64,000 nt of DNA, taken from Trema orientale (lineage: Eukaryota; Streptophyta; Magnoliopsida; Rosales; Cannabaceae). The position numbers were made by a program, and so were the translations under genes. The stretch spans positions 60,433 through 124,432 of the forward strand of contig JXTC01000179.1 of assembly GCA_002914845.1 (NCBI GenBank). The letters are read 5' to 3'. Under the pieces are notes generated by a model. That model made no database searches and was not told the origin of the DNA. It worked only from the letters and a program-made list of their open reading frames with translations. Positions 23,739 through 37,700 of the stretch are shown here, in pieces (position 1 is the first letter of the stretch; each line of letters begins with the position of its first letter).

Positions 23739-24959
23739 CTAATTGGCCATAATATCTTCGAAAGAATCACAACTATGACTACTCTTTCCAGCAAACTGGC
23801 ACCGAAGAATCTGCCTCCACATTCCCATCTTGGGGACAAAACCTTGCCTACCCATCTGCTTCAAAATCCAATCAACATCTTCCAGTTGATTTCCCTTGCA
23901 TAGCCCATGAATCAAAGCCTTGTAAGATTTAAAACTAGGACTCACACCCTTTGAGATTACCTTTCTCATAAACTCTTTCGCCTCAGAAAATCTCTCCGTA
24001 TCAAGCAAACCATACAAAACCTCTTGATAAGACCCTGCATTTGGATCACACCCCTTCAGCTTCATTCTCTCCAAAAGTAGCATTCCCTCGTCAACTCTCC
24101 CTTGTTTTCTAAGCCCCGAAATCAATATATTGAATGTTATGGTGTCCGGATCGACACCCTCTTTTTCCATCCTCTCAAACAACCCAAATGCTTTCTCTAC
24201 CTTCCCATAAACACAAAAACCATGCATAAGCGTCGAAAAAGTCAACGCATTCGGCTTCAACTTCTGCTGAGGAAATTCGTCGAGCACCTTAAGTGCATCA
24301 TCCAATTTCCCACACTCACACAAACCTTTAACGAGTATATTAAGGCAGCAAGCATCAATCTCAATACCCAACTTCGGGGCACCCACATAGACCTCATGAA
24401 CGACATCAAAAAGCCTCGCCGACACAAGCAAATTCAGAACCAAGTTAAAGGTTTTCACAGTTGGCCAACAATCGTACCTGGGCATATCGAAAAGGGTCTC
24501 AATCGCCTTGTTTATCCGACCAGCCAAGACCCCATACACCCTGATCACGTTACGGAAGAACTCGTCCGAAAGCCGGCAGTTCCTCTCGGCTCTGATCCTG
24601 CAAACGACACCATCAATGGCGTCGTATAAACGGGCTTCGGCGAGCTTGTTGAGGATCAAAGTGTAGAGAGCTTCATTGGGTTTGTAGTCCTTGCGCTTGG
24701 AATAGCAATCCAACGCCGAAACGACTGAGTTGGGGTCTCTAATGGTTGAGAAAACCCGGAGAACCTCATTTGGGGCTAACCAGTCCTTATGGTTTAGTCT
24801 GGTTGGAACGGAGATATGTGTGGTTGAGAAAGATGGGTTTTGGGTCTGGTTGGAAATTGAGCGAGATAGGAGAAAGTAGTGAAAGATTGAGTATTGGATT
24901 TGTTTTGGGGCTTTAGAGATTTTGGTGGTCAAAGCAAGAAATGAACTTGAAGAAATCAT
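23739..24959 (-). CDS. P-class pentatricopeptide repeat protein, intronless
   Basis: A single 406-codon exon. The N-terminus is rich in Ser, Lys and hydrophobic residues without early acids (MISSSSFLALTTKISKAPKQ), typical of a mitochondrial or plastid presequence. From about residue 97 to 377 there are some eight 35-residue PPR motifs; clear ones begin at NALTFSTLMHGFCVYGKVEK (~237), DTITFNILISGLRKQGRVDE (~272) and FKSYKALIHGLCKGNQLEDV (~343). No E, E+ or DYW editing domain follows, so it is P-class. Such proteins bind organellar transcripts to stabilise, process or translate them; the target cannot be read here. Intronless structure is normal for the family. In Arabidopsis, as I recall, a PPR gene of about this size (At3g14580) sits between CALS8 and NTMC2T6.2, supporting orthology. 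Confidence 0.92.
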   Translation of the reverse strand: MISSSSFLALTTKISKAPKQIQYSIFHYFLLSRSISNQTQNPSFSTTHISVPTRLNHKDWLAPNEVLRVFSTIRDPNSVVSALDCYSKRKDYKPNEALYTLILNKLAEARLYDAIDGVVCRIRAERNCRLSDEFFRNVIRVYGVLAGRINKAIETLFDMPRYDCWPTVKTFNLVLNLLVSARLFDVVHEVYVGAPKLGIEIDACCLNILVKGLCECGKLDDALKVLDEFPQQKLKPNALTFSTLMHGFCVYGKVEKAFGLFERMEKEGVDPDTITFNILISGLRKQGRVDEGMLLLERMKLKGCDPNAGSYQEVLYGLLDTERFSEAKEFMRKVISKGVSPSFKSYKALIHGLCKGNQLEDVDWILKQMGRQGFVPKMGMWRQILRCQFAGKSSHSCDSFEDIMAN

Positions 24960-25792
24960 TGCTCTTTTCTTCTTTCTTTTCTAGTCTCTCTGGCTGTGTA
25001 CTACATATTTATATTTGTGCTTTTTTGGCGGGGAATTCTTGGCTAAAGGAAAACTCAAAATGTGACACTTGGTCCTTGGAAGTATTTAGAAAGTGTTCTT
25101 TTGGTCCCCAAATTTTTAAAATCACTTATTCTAGGATTAAGAAAGTGTTTGAATTTTCAAGTTGTTCTCTATATATAAGTCCCAGGGCAATAATTTCATT
25201 AAATTTCTTTTTTCGAAAAAAAAAAAATTTCATTAAATTTCCATGGGTAAAGTTACCCAAAAAAAAAAAAAAAGAAAAAAAAGTTCTTAATATAGCGACC
25301 TAATTTTGAAATATCTTAAGAAGAAGTTGGCGGCCTATAAGTGGCAATGAAATTTTCTTGTTCTCAAATTAACAAGCTTGTTTAATCGAAGATATCTTTA
25401 TGGTCTTATCACGTTTGCTAGTCTACAAGAGTTGGAGCTTTGCAGTCATAGAAGATTTTTGGAAACAAGTAATTTGTACAAGTTTTGCAATCTGAGATCG
25501 AGCTTCTGCATGCTATAATTTACAAAATATGAAGTTTTGTTATGCCATTTCATAACCCTGCTAACATACATAGCAGGTGAGAAATTGACAATCATAAGAT
25601 AAACCTTCTTTTTTGAAAGAAAAAAAATTACAATTATGTAACCAATAATAGGCTGTATTCCTATATTCTGTAATTAGTTTGAATTGACTATACACAAGCT
25701 ATATTTGACAAATTTGTACTACACAATGTTTCAAAATCTTTGTTTTTTTTTTTTTTTCTACATGATATTTACTGCTACTGGCTTTTAACAGA
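24960..25792. other. Spacer between CALS8 stop and PPR start
   Basis: AT-rich sequence with several poly(A) runs (about 25218 and 25260-25281). It should contain the CALS8 3' untranslated region and PPR promoter, but no convincing TATA box or poly(A) hexamer stands out. Confidence 0.4.
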
Positions 25793-28700
25793 CTATTTCT
25801 TCTTTCTTTTTCCGGCGAGAATTGGTTGGATTTGTAGATGCCTATTGAACGCTTCGTTGAATAGGAATCGAGTTTGGAATGCAGATATAATTGGAAGCCA
25901 CGCCAGAATAGCTATGGGTGCAAAAAGAACAACACCCATACCATAATCATAAGCTTTAGCAAGCACCCTGGTGAAGTCCCACAATCCAGTGTCCTCTATC
26001 TTTGGCCTCACAGCTTGAGCAATCTGAACCAACAACAATGTCATTTTGATGAACAAGTAAGCAACCAAGAATCGAAGCATGGTATATAATATGTTTCTAC
26101 TTGGTATGTAATGCAATACAATTTAGCATAATGTACTAAATATAGCCCGAAAGGAAAAACAAGTTCTGGAATAAGCTTACCATGATCAAACCCCATCCAG
26201 TAGGAAGAAATGCTAGACAGCATACTATTAAGTCCATCAAAGATAGCTGGCAGATTCGAGAGAGAGTGATTATGATGGAAAAAACAAGAATGAAGAGGAT
26301 TGCTTTGAATAGCCTAAACCAGAGTTGATATTTGGTACTCCATTTTTTTCTTCCAATGTTCACTACCTGCATAGCACGTTTAGATCATCTTTACCGTCAA
26401 AATAGGCATGAAACGGATGCTATATATGAAAACATCAAAAAACAAAAAAAAGGGTAAAACCCTATACGGAAAACTTGAAGATATGACGTGCAATGAGTTC
26501 AAAGGTTTTGGAGATCCAAGTGCACAGTAATAAAAGTTCACTTCATTTACCTGTAAGTTTTAACTTATTTTCTGCTATGCCTATGTTGGTACATATGTGT
26601 GTGCGTGTGAGAGAGAGAGCACACCCTAATTGCTAACTACTTTGTGCCTTGAGACTCTTAACAAGCATGTTTCCTTAGCAAGATTGGGGAAAGGCCAACT
26701 GGAATAACTTTTCAGACCTGTATTAATGCGAAACTTCGTATGCACAATGTCAAGTTTAAGTTTCTAAGCATAGTCTGATTGAAAAACGTCAAGAATTTAC
26801 CTTGGCTAGCAGGAAAACTGCAAGAATCACAATCCATGAGAGCACATAAACTAGGACATTTTTGCTCTGCTGGGAGATGTCAAGGTGATAGACCAGACCA
26901 TATTGATACAGGAAGAACCGAAGAGAAAGGAGTATTTCAATCAGCCTGGAAAATATGCCTGAACGACGAAGATGAGCTTGTTCATCAATCCACCACGAGT
27001 GCCAACTTTTGTCTTGTTGAATTCCTATGCCACCTTGTAGCCTGATCCACTTATTCCAGTCTTTCCAGTCATCTACAATCTTTTCCCAACTGAAGCCAGA
27101 GGGGTTAAACAGAAATGGTGCAAACAACCAAGTGATCGACATGAACCAAACAGAATATGTGATTAATACATAAGCCATGCTACTCTCATAGGACCTCCGA
27201 AACAAATCATAAACAATCAGGAGGAGCAATAATTCAAATCCTTTAACGAAGTGGCTTCTTGAGTACAATCTATAATTCTCAGTGAAGCTGGTATGGAACA
27301 CCACAACCTTACGCCCGGTGGGTCTATATTTAGCACCCCCATGCAGTATTGTCCGACCATAATAATGAGTTTTTGTCCCAAGGGCAAAAGTGAAGAAAAC
27401 AGAAGCCAGCTGCAACTGCATAAGGACAAAATCTTTAAGTGCAGTTAGGAATCCTTTCTCAAGTCCAATCTCCATCACCATTGGCAAGCCTGTAAGGAGC
27501 CCAAGCTGTATAAATGACTGCGACGCCAGAGCTGTTTCTAAGGATTCTATGTTCTGCAATCTAGCCTCAAGAACTAGTGCTTTTTGTAACCCACTAAGAA
27601 CAAGATATAGCTGCCCATAGAGGAAGACATAGATTCCAATTACTGACATCTGTGAAGTTGCAGGAAAATTTTGAATCAGCTTGAAATGTTAAATTCCCAG
27701 ATTTTATCAGAAACGGAGAAGAAGCAAATATGAGTGTTTCACATGACAGCAAATTACTCAGGAGAAAGTAACATGATTGTAAGTACTTGAAGATGATGCA
27801 GGAATCCATGTCTTAATATATGGACTCGAAACTAACATGTTTCAATGTGCAATTGACTGGAGCATCTATAAATATTTACTTTACAAATTTAAAAGCTCAA
27901 ACGATTGGAATGTTCATTTTAATAACACAACAGAAATGTCAGTCATAGCTGAAGAACACCATCAAGCTTATTCTAGTAGACAGATAATTGTTTTGAGGTT
28001 GAACAAATTACCAGGCTACTGAAATAAAACCCAATAGTTGTGAAATAGCAAGATAACATCCTGAAGAAATCAAACTGACGTCCAAGGCGGTATATGTCAC
28101 GGCTTAAAGTTTGTTCACTGTTTCCATTAGCTACCTTAGCTTCAAACTTTGAGATTTGATTTAAACCTACATCACGACCTTTGCCAACTTGCATGTATTC
28201 GTGGTATGTAATACACCCCCTTCGCAAAGTAGAATTGAATCCTACACAAAATCGATCATTTGTGAATTATCCTAGAATACAGGAGCTCAAATTGTGCTTT
28301 TTTGGTAGTGACTAGTTCCTACCTGCAAACACATCCTCACTCAGGTTAATTGTTTTTGATGCTTTGCTTATGCCACCTCTAGTTATGTGAAATATCCTGT
28401 CAAATACGTCCGGATGCCCATAGTGGAATCGTACCCTGAATGTGACATTGAAAAGATACGAATGAGAACTAACATGTCAAACATAATTAAGATGAGTAGG
28501 ATTACAAAATACAAGAAAGGAATTTGACGTAATGATATATGGAAAATTTACTGCGGAATAGCACGGTGAACAAATGCGACTAACTGCCATAGAATTCATG
28601 GCCAAATACTACACTGGATCTCAAGTTCTCAGAATTATGCACAATTAAGCATGCCCAGAACTGACTCCACATGAGATGATGACATGCAAATGTAAGTATG

Positions 28701-31700
28701 GATGTGCAGGTATAAAATAAGCCCATTCTTTAAAAGAATTTATGGAAACGACGTTCTATTACCTGAGAGGTTTAGCAAGAAGTCTTTGACCAATGGTGAC
28801 AAAGCTAGTCTCTTGATATGACATAAACCATGCTAGAGAAGAAACACTGCATTTTGGAGACAGTACAAGGATTAGCATAGAAGTTTAAAAGTTTTTCATC
28901 CAACTCACATGTGGTTTCTCCAAAAGTTTATGTGAAAGTCTGGGCAGCAGCTTTTAATACTAAAATGTCTGCAATTTATTTCCTTTCCAAATTTTTCATA
29001 TGAAAAACTTTCTGTGAGCTTTGTTCATGCACCTAGAAGCTTATTAGCAGACAGTTATTTGGCCTTGTTGCCTACCATTTTTATAGGGTCAAGATTGCTA
29101 GCATATGGTGTAGTTTTTTTTCAATCGTAATGAATTCCTTAATTATCTGACTCACTCTGAGTTCCCAGACCCAGTTCCTAGACAAGGCATGAGTTGGTAC
29201 CTACTTAAGCCCATCTTTTAATTAATTAGATATAGGATCTTACCTTCCTGTGAATATATGTTCCCTCAAACCAAGTATTGTAGGGGGCCGCCTTCCTTGG
29301 CATCGAAGAAATTCTTGCAAAAGATTTCTCATTTTGAATGCTTCTTCCAAATAGCTATCCTGTAAAACAAGATACCATAAGAACAAGAAACAAGAACATT
29401 ATTTATCTTTTAGGTCTGGACAAAGAGCATACTTGATTCATATCAATGGTCTGGAGAGCTTCACCACGAGTAAAGATTATGGCATGGTTTTGATTTTCGG
29501 GTTTTCCTTCCCCAATTTCTGGTGGACCAGGGAGCTTTATGCGATATATTTCCTACAAAAAATAATGTTTTACTCCACAGCTTAAGATATGACAAAGATG
29601 AAAAGCAAGAACCTACTTTAGTTCATAAACAAAAAAGATATTGACAGTAGAAACAAGGTAGCTAGTTAATGCAACCCCAAACCAACGGTGTTTCACCTTT
29701 TTTTTAGTGTTTTACTTTTGTGATAGATTTTCGTACATGTTGTGGAAGCAATTTTATTTTAAATGAGAAAGTAGTTAAAGCTAAGAAATGCAAAACGTTT
29801 TCCTAATGATAACTTTATATATATGTTCTCAAGCCTCAACAAGTTTTGTTAATCCACTGACACACTTGAGTTCAATATTTTTTTCTATACATACAAGATA
29901 GGGTTCTGCTGAAATTATTTTTCTTAGAATTTTAGGTCTGGATGTTGAGACTACATTACACAAGCTGGCCTCAAAATACAGGGCTACTAAAAGAGCCAGT
30001 TATTTCAAGATTGTCTATTCTGTTTTGTACAGTGTCAGAAAATTAGATATTCTACTACCTGGTCGAAACCGTTGACACCTTTGACCAATACGGAGGAGTA
30101 AACCTTTTGAAGCTTATTTTCCACAATCACTTCTCTCTCCTCAACGTAAGCAATGCGGAGTGCTGGGTACCTTTCAACAGGAATAATCATATAGAGTTAG
30201 ATGGCTTTAGTTATTTGTTTACTACATGAGTACTTCTGTATTTTGGTTTTTCTTACGGTAGTTCATTACCTTAAGATTAAATCGATCATGTCTTTTGCAC
30301 GTGGATCTCCAGCAGATTTTTGTGATCCAAATCGTTGACAAGAAACAACATACGTAAATTTCAAGTCTGCTAAAGCATCTAGCTGAGCAGATAATATATG
30401 GTTATCTCTTTCAACTGTATCATAACCTTCAAGAATATCTGGCCAGACATTCAGAAGACAAAAAGAGATTACGAAGAATATTTTCTCAAGAGGGTAATGG
30501 TTTCTCACTAGACGAACAGGAAACAAGGCAGTTTTATGAGTAAGACTTGCTGAGGTGATAAAGTGTACTCGGGGTTACAAACCTTCATCTTCAGCCATGT
30601 CAAGGAATGCTTGCAATTTTAAGGCCTCTCTATAGTACATCATCCCTCTAACTATTGTACCACATTAAAAAAAACAAAGAAGTGTTACATTAAGACAAAC
30701 ATCCAATCTCAAACACATTCCACAATATTTTTCCTTCACCTGTACGGCTAAGTGTTTGGCCCCGGAAAGAAGCCCAATTTCTAAGGTCTTCCTCCTTGCC
30801 TTCCTCTTTTAGTCCATCCAAACTTGCACAACCCATCCGTTCCAAAAAGTTTTTCCATTCATCTGAAAGAAAAAAAAGCCACAAGCTATGAGAGTGTGTT
30901 CAAGTGGAAAGATAAAAACATCTTAAAAAGTCCTAGCTTTGTAGTAACCTGGAAATATCTTTTGCATGTAGAATATAATGGAAACCTCTCGTTGACTTGA
31001 AAGAAGTTCCTTCATTGAAAAATTAACATCTTCCATGTAATGAGGAGTAAGAACACTGTGTCAATGAGAATTGCTTCAGGTACAATACATGAGACCACAA
31101 AATTATCCATGTAGAAAAAATTTGGAAGAACAAGATGAGAGGGGAAAAAAAAAGGGAAACTTTATATTGATATTTTTACTGTGTATTAAGGCTTGAATAT
31201 ACTATTTACCTATTCCCTACTAACTTAAGTTGCGAGAGGAAAATTTAAATCAGTAACTTCAAATGTTAATTAGATACTGGTTTTCAGTTTTCCAGCAATT
31301 AAGTTGATGTTATATTTCTATTTCTCTCTGGGCCGTTTACCCTTGTGCTCTTTCAGCTTAGGCTTTTAGTGTAATTAATTACTCCACAACAGACTATTGC
31401 CATGTTGTTAAGTTGTCATAGGTTCTTTGTCTTTTGCAGGCATGTGTGTTGCAACCATGAAAGTTGAAGAGAGGCGACTTAAACACAACTAAACGAAAAG
31501 AGCTTGCTTCGGATGTAGAAAAATAATACTCAACAGAAGAAAATATCACCTGAATGACAGCATATGGTGCACTTTTGGAGCACTGGGCATATTCATGAAT
31601 AGGGAAGTAGAAAAGAATGATATGCGCCTCCGAGCCTCTAAGTTAGTAGGCACGTCCAATGCACTATCTTTAACAGTAAGCAGCAAGAGAAGACGCTTGA

Positions 31701-34700
31701 TCTGTTGTAGAACAGTTTGGTCACTATGTGTAACGTTTACACTCAATAGCAGGAGATTATTTGCGCCATTATGTATCTTTCTATGCATAAATGTAAATTC
31801 AACACAAACTTATTTGCATGAATCTTTCTATGCATATAAAAGTTGTGATAAATAAGGCCCATTACTGAAAGAAGTGCAAAGCAAACAGTACTAAAAGAAA
31901 CATCACCTGCTCATTCAGTGGTGCACTGTCTGGCAAGGGAAAGTGGATAGAGCTCTCGCTGGATTTGGATTCAAATAATTGTGGTTCAATATGTCTGCAA
32001 AAATAAGGAGAATCCGTGTCCATCTGCTGGGTAGAGAATAGCAATTCCAATATTCTGTATGGTTTGAAGATGATAATAGTGTAAGTATCGAACAACTCAA
32101 CTGATCGGAAAAGCCCCCCAAGAAAAGAAGTCCAAGTGTATCAAACCTGGAACTGTTAATCATCGTATCGTTGGTTATAATTTCAAATATATCCTGCAGA
32201 ACTTTCACAACTTTGCCATACTGATCTTCATTTCCCTCAACCTTGCAACATTTAATACTACGAGTTAGTAAGACTTGGACTCAGAGTACCAACTCCTTAA
32301 TCTAAACAATCAAGGATAGTACAATAACTTACAGATATATGCTTACCAAAAGTTCAAGCAATTCAACAAATTTGGCTCGTAGATTTGGAAGCTCAGTCAT
32401 TCTAAAGTCCTCAAGAAGACTTGATTTTTCAAGGCTTTCTTCAATTTGATTTACTATGAGAGATATGATCCTGAAAAACAACACAAGAACCATCATAGAT
32501 CCAGCATTAAGGAAACACGGTGAGAAGCCAGTAGAATATTCATGATTGGAAAATATCTTATCAGAAAAATTAAGTGTAGAAAAGAATGCATACATAATGC
32601 ACATCATAAAAACATATAAGTACACGCAACTAAGAACAATAGAATTTTGTAATATGTCTACCTCTTTTCTAGATCTCTCACAATGAGAATTTCAAGGATG
32701 TACTTCAGTGACTCATAGCACTCCTTTACAGCATAATACATGCATTTATCTTTTTTAATCTTTCTGACAAGAACCTCATCCTTCCCCACAAAATCCCTTG
32801 CAATGCTCAGTGCCGTGGAAAACTAGCATGAATAAGAAGACTTGTTTTCATATGAAACCAGAAAAAGAAAAAGAAAAAGATTAAGATCAAATAATGTCAC
32901 GCATAAAACTTACCTTATTTGCTATAAGAAAAACTGGCCAACGGACAATGCCAGAAAATAAATCTGAAGACATAGGTATTGTCATCAAATCCCCCTCCCT
33001 ATTCATGTAGCAGATTTTTATCAGATTTTTCCAAAGATAACCTTGCACAACCCTTCTGTATGAGACTAACTTACCTATTGCTAATCAAATCCTCTGATCT
33101 AATACTGTTTATAACTTGGTTCCACACCAGTACAAACTTGGCAACACTATTTTTGTCGTTGTCTGACTCCTGAGAAAGTTGGTACAATGATCATATGCAA
33201 GATCCTTAAAGAGGGGGAAAAAAAAAGAAAAAAAACATAAAAACTGCATACCTTATGAAATCTATTGTGAAAGAAACCTTTCCTTCTCTTTTTACCATTT
33301 TTTGATGATGGTGGAATTAGACAAGCATCAAATGCAGACGGCAAGGTGTGGAATCTACTTCTCAACATTCCTAACGTACGAATCTGCAGCATACCAGAGT
33401 AAGACTACTGCCAATGTACTCTAAATAATATGGAAAAAAAAAAAGAAAGGGAAAAGGAAATGGCTTACCTCACCAAGGTGATGCAAAATACCATAAACAC
33501 CACCAAATATGGTACAGAAAACAGAATACCATATTTGTGTGTCCATAAAATAGACCTGAAACAAACATAAAATAGAACAAGGTAATGTATCAAACATTTG
33601 TGCTAAGCAATAGTTGTTTCTAGACATTTCATTATTACCGAAAGCTTCTAACTTCATCCTCACTCATTTAACGTAGTTTCCAATTTATTTGATTTCATTT
33701 TTAACGTTTGTGACGGAACTGTTATCATCAATATATTTTAATAAAGATCATCAACCAACTAAGATGAGCTTCCCTCAAGACGAAACTACCGAAAGGATGG
33801 TTCAGAAATAAGAATGACAAAGAAAACTCACAACTACTATAGGAGCCCATACAGCAACAATTGCACCAGCATTACTCTGAACTGCGAGATAAGCCAATTT
33901 TTTCTGTTAGATTCAGTAACTATAATAGTATTCTGGCCATAATTTTTTTCTTGGAAAAACTATATAGAAGATGTTTATTGGAGAGAACCTTTGGGAAAAA
34001 GCTCATGCCAGTCATAATTTTTCACACCAATTTTCATGATCTGCTTTGTCGGTTCTATGAGTGGTTTTATCTGCATCATTTCATTGGCCATAGTACACAG
34101 TCAGTATATTCTTTCAGGTTTATATCTCAACCAATATAAGAGTCGGAAAGATAACAATAAATAAAAATACTAGGAATTCGAAGATGGTTGAACATACTAT
34201 TTGAAACTAAGATAACCCTATTTTATTCTACATTTTTTCCTTTTCAACTTATTAAAACAAAAAATAGGATCACATATATCTCTGCATTTTAAATTTTTTC
34301 TTTAATGCTATTTGCTTCTTCCATGAATGTTTACAACAGTCACAAAATAACACTGCACGTATAACTTTCTACTTTGATAATAAACAGAAGTTTGTCAAAA
34401 TAGAAATTCTTTTTGATAGCCAAGAAGCTTTACGTTAGTACAATTGACAGAATAAAAATCTTGGTAATATAAAAAGAAGAATTAATTGTGAAAAAATACC
34501 TTGAACTATGGCCTTTTGCCAGTTTTACCCTTATACTTTTGTTTATGTAAAATTATACATTCACATAAAAAATCTCAGTAAATATCAACATCATGTGTAC
34601 AAATTAGGTGATTTGTGCTATTTGCTTTTAGTTATTTTCAATAATAGATTTTAAATGTGGAGGAATAATTTTACAAAAAAAAGAGAGTTAAAACTAGACA

Positions 34701-37700
34701 TAGTTGAAGATATATAATTATATATAGGGGGTCTTATAGCAAAATGACCGATTTTATAACCTATTTTAAATAAATATTAATTTTTCATATTTTATAACAA
34801 AATGACTGGTATATTAGTGTACATACCACGTGTAAAAAAAAAAAATCCAATATAAAAAGCATATAAACTAAAACTGGGTATATAAGTATATATACGTATA
34901 TAATATATATGGGCACCAATCCAGTAGGTATTTTTTTTTTCTACCTATGAGTAGGTATTTTTTTTTACCAATGAAAATCTAACAAAAATATTTTTTTATT
35001 GTAAAAGGTAGGAGAGAGAAAAGTCATTAATTATACACGTCTTTTCATGCACTTCATTAGAGCCATTGGATCACCATTAGATGATGATCTAACGGTTCAA
35101 AAAAAATACCTACCCATAGGTAAAAAAAAAAGAATACCTATTGGATTGGCAACCAATATATATATATACTAAGTATAAAAGTACATATGCGTGGTCTTTA
35201 GTTGTAAAAGGAGAAAAATAGACATTTATTAAAATAAAGTGTGAAAAGAGAACACCCATCATAATTTCTCAAAGGTATGATGCAGCAGAATGAGAAAAGA
35301 ATTTAAGAAGGGTCTTACAAAATTCCAAGCTCAAAGTACTAAAAATTGAAAAATCCCGGATGGTCTGAATTTTTTGAAAAATTCGGGATTAATTTAGAAA
35401 GATATCAGTTTTTAAAAGATTTTTTTTTAAAAATAACATTTTTAATAAATATTTAGAAAAATATTGTTTTACAAAAATTGATATTTTTTAATAGTACTCA
35501 AAGTAACTAGTTGGGGTAACGAACTTAAAATAAACAATCAAGTTACCTACCTCGAGTATCTTATCAATTAATAAAAAATAATATTTCTCTAAATATTTTT
35601 AAAAATGATATTTTTCTAATTAATTCTGAAATTTTTCAAACCATTTCAAAATCTAAGATTTTTCAATTTTTTAAAAAATTACTATAAAAATCAAACTTCC
35701 TCCTTAAGAATCCGTATTATTATAATTAATTTTATAAATTTAATTATTATGCAATTTTTTTTTGGAGAGGAATTATTAGGGCTTATTACAAAAATTTAGG
35801 CCCAAAGTACTAAAATTTGAAAAATCCCGGATGGATTGATTTTTTTTAAAAAATCCCGGTTTGATTTAGAAAAATATCACTTTTTAAAAGTATTATTAGA
35901 AAAATAATACTTTTAAAAAATATTTAGATAAAAACCATTTTTTCTTCAAAATTGGTATTTTCAAATGGTACTCGAGGTAACCAGTTAGGTTACTTAGAGT
36001 AATCAATTCAGTTACTTGAAGTAACTATTCAAGTTACCTCAGATAACTCGACTAACTACCTTAAGTATATCATTAATTAATAAAAAATGGTATTTTTCTA
36101 AATATTTTTAAAAGTAATATTTTTATAATTAAATCCCGGATTTTCCAGAATAATTTTAAATTCCAGAATTTTTCAATTTTTTAAAAAAATTACCATAAAA
36201 AATCAAATTTCCTCGAATTATTATGTAAATTTTAATTTCAAGTAACTTGCCATTTTCTTCTTCTTTCTTTACCTTAATCGTATCCAATACTCCTTTATAA
36301 ATAGGCTTAGTTCGATTATAATTTCTCAGACTCACCCACGACTCCAATTCTTCTAGTCATATATATATATATATATATGAATAATGATTGAGACATCAAA
36401 AAGTTGTACTAAAAATTACACTTATGATGTGGCATTTAATAAAATTACTATTTTATCTATAAGTGGGACCACACCATTCAAAATTTAGTGAATGATATGA
36501 ATACATGTGGTGTAAATTTTTTGTGTAAGTTAGTGGTGTCTCTGGTGTTACTATATATATATCTTGATCCTATTATTCGGTTCCGCTGCCGACCACCTGC
36601 ATCCGCCTCATATTCGATTAATTTAGACTTAAAAAGGGGAAAAAAAGGAAAAAAAAAGGGTATTTTCACAGCATGATGATGAATAATATATACGAAAGAG
36701 TTGGAACAACTTTTTTGGGAAGCGGAAGCTGCGAACGACGAGAAATTTGCCAAACTGCACGCTCTAGTCATCCGGTTAACGACCACCGTCAACGCCATGC
36801 ACGCCAATTGCGAACGCAAGAATGGACAAGATTCAAGGGAAGAAGAAGAAGAAGAAGAAGAAGAAGAAGAAGAAGAAGAAGAAGAAGATACGTACTGACG
36901 ATGAAGCTTTTCCGCTCGCTGCTTGTTACTAGTATTAGAGCCCCTTCCTCCGCAACAATCTATTCGAAGACGACGACGGATTGGCCGGTAGCTGCTATGG
37001 ACGACTATTTTGATCGTCACTATTTGAGTGACGAGCAAGATGATTCGTTTCGCTACGACGAAATTAGTCGAGCGTGCTAAGCTCTATTGGCAAACTGTTT
37101 TGGACAATGCTGCTCCTATCACTACACGTGGCACGACGAGATGAAGGAGAAACTTAAAAGAGAAGTACCTGCAGCCTCCCTTTCTTTTATTGAGATCAAC
37201 TGTCTTACTCAGTCCCACTATGGAGACTGGCTGGAATATGGGACATGAGCCATCATTGTCGTACTCTTGAGGATGAGTCACCTTGATACTTGAGTTCTCG
37301 AATCACAGAGATTGATGCATCATAATTAAGGAATCTATATTATTACTATAACTTATTATTTTAAGTTGAATATTATTTTAATTTTTAATTTTGAGTAACT
37401 AGATTTATGTTTCTTGTTTTCGTTTCTAGATATTGTCTACTTGTGTTAGTTGTGTCCAATGCCTATCTATAAATAGGCTCAACTACGTTATTACTTTTCA
37501 TAATTGTGAATGAACATTAAATGAATTGTTGAGTTATCTTCTATCTATGGTTGTTTTTCTACTCTTATCCTACATCGTAGTCATACGCATCATAGTATAG
37601 TGTGCACATAATGTAATAGTTGCAGTTGCACATGACAACTCACCTCAAACCAGTAGCTAAAGCAAAATTTGCTCAATAGTACTAGTATCCAAAATAGCAT

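Larger units (their letters stand above)
34071..37643 (-). other. Intron 17 of CALS8, 3.57 kb, packed with transposon remnants
   Basis: It separates the exon encoding [20 protein letters not shown] from the 82-base exon encoding [20 protein letters not shown]; every other intron of the gene is much shorter. It contains a TA-targeting MITE, a pair of ~470-bp-spaced MITE copies, a third MITE type, and a broken Ty3/gypsy fragment with a (GAA)n run. Confidence 0.85.

Noticed and set aside
36478..37038. Long ORFs with poly-Ser, poly-Glu or poly-Arg runs
   Set aside because: All come from the (GAA)n microsatellite read in different frames, inside a broken retrotransposon in a CALS8 intron.
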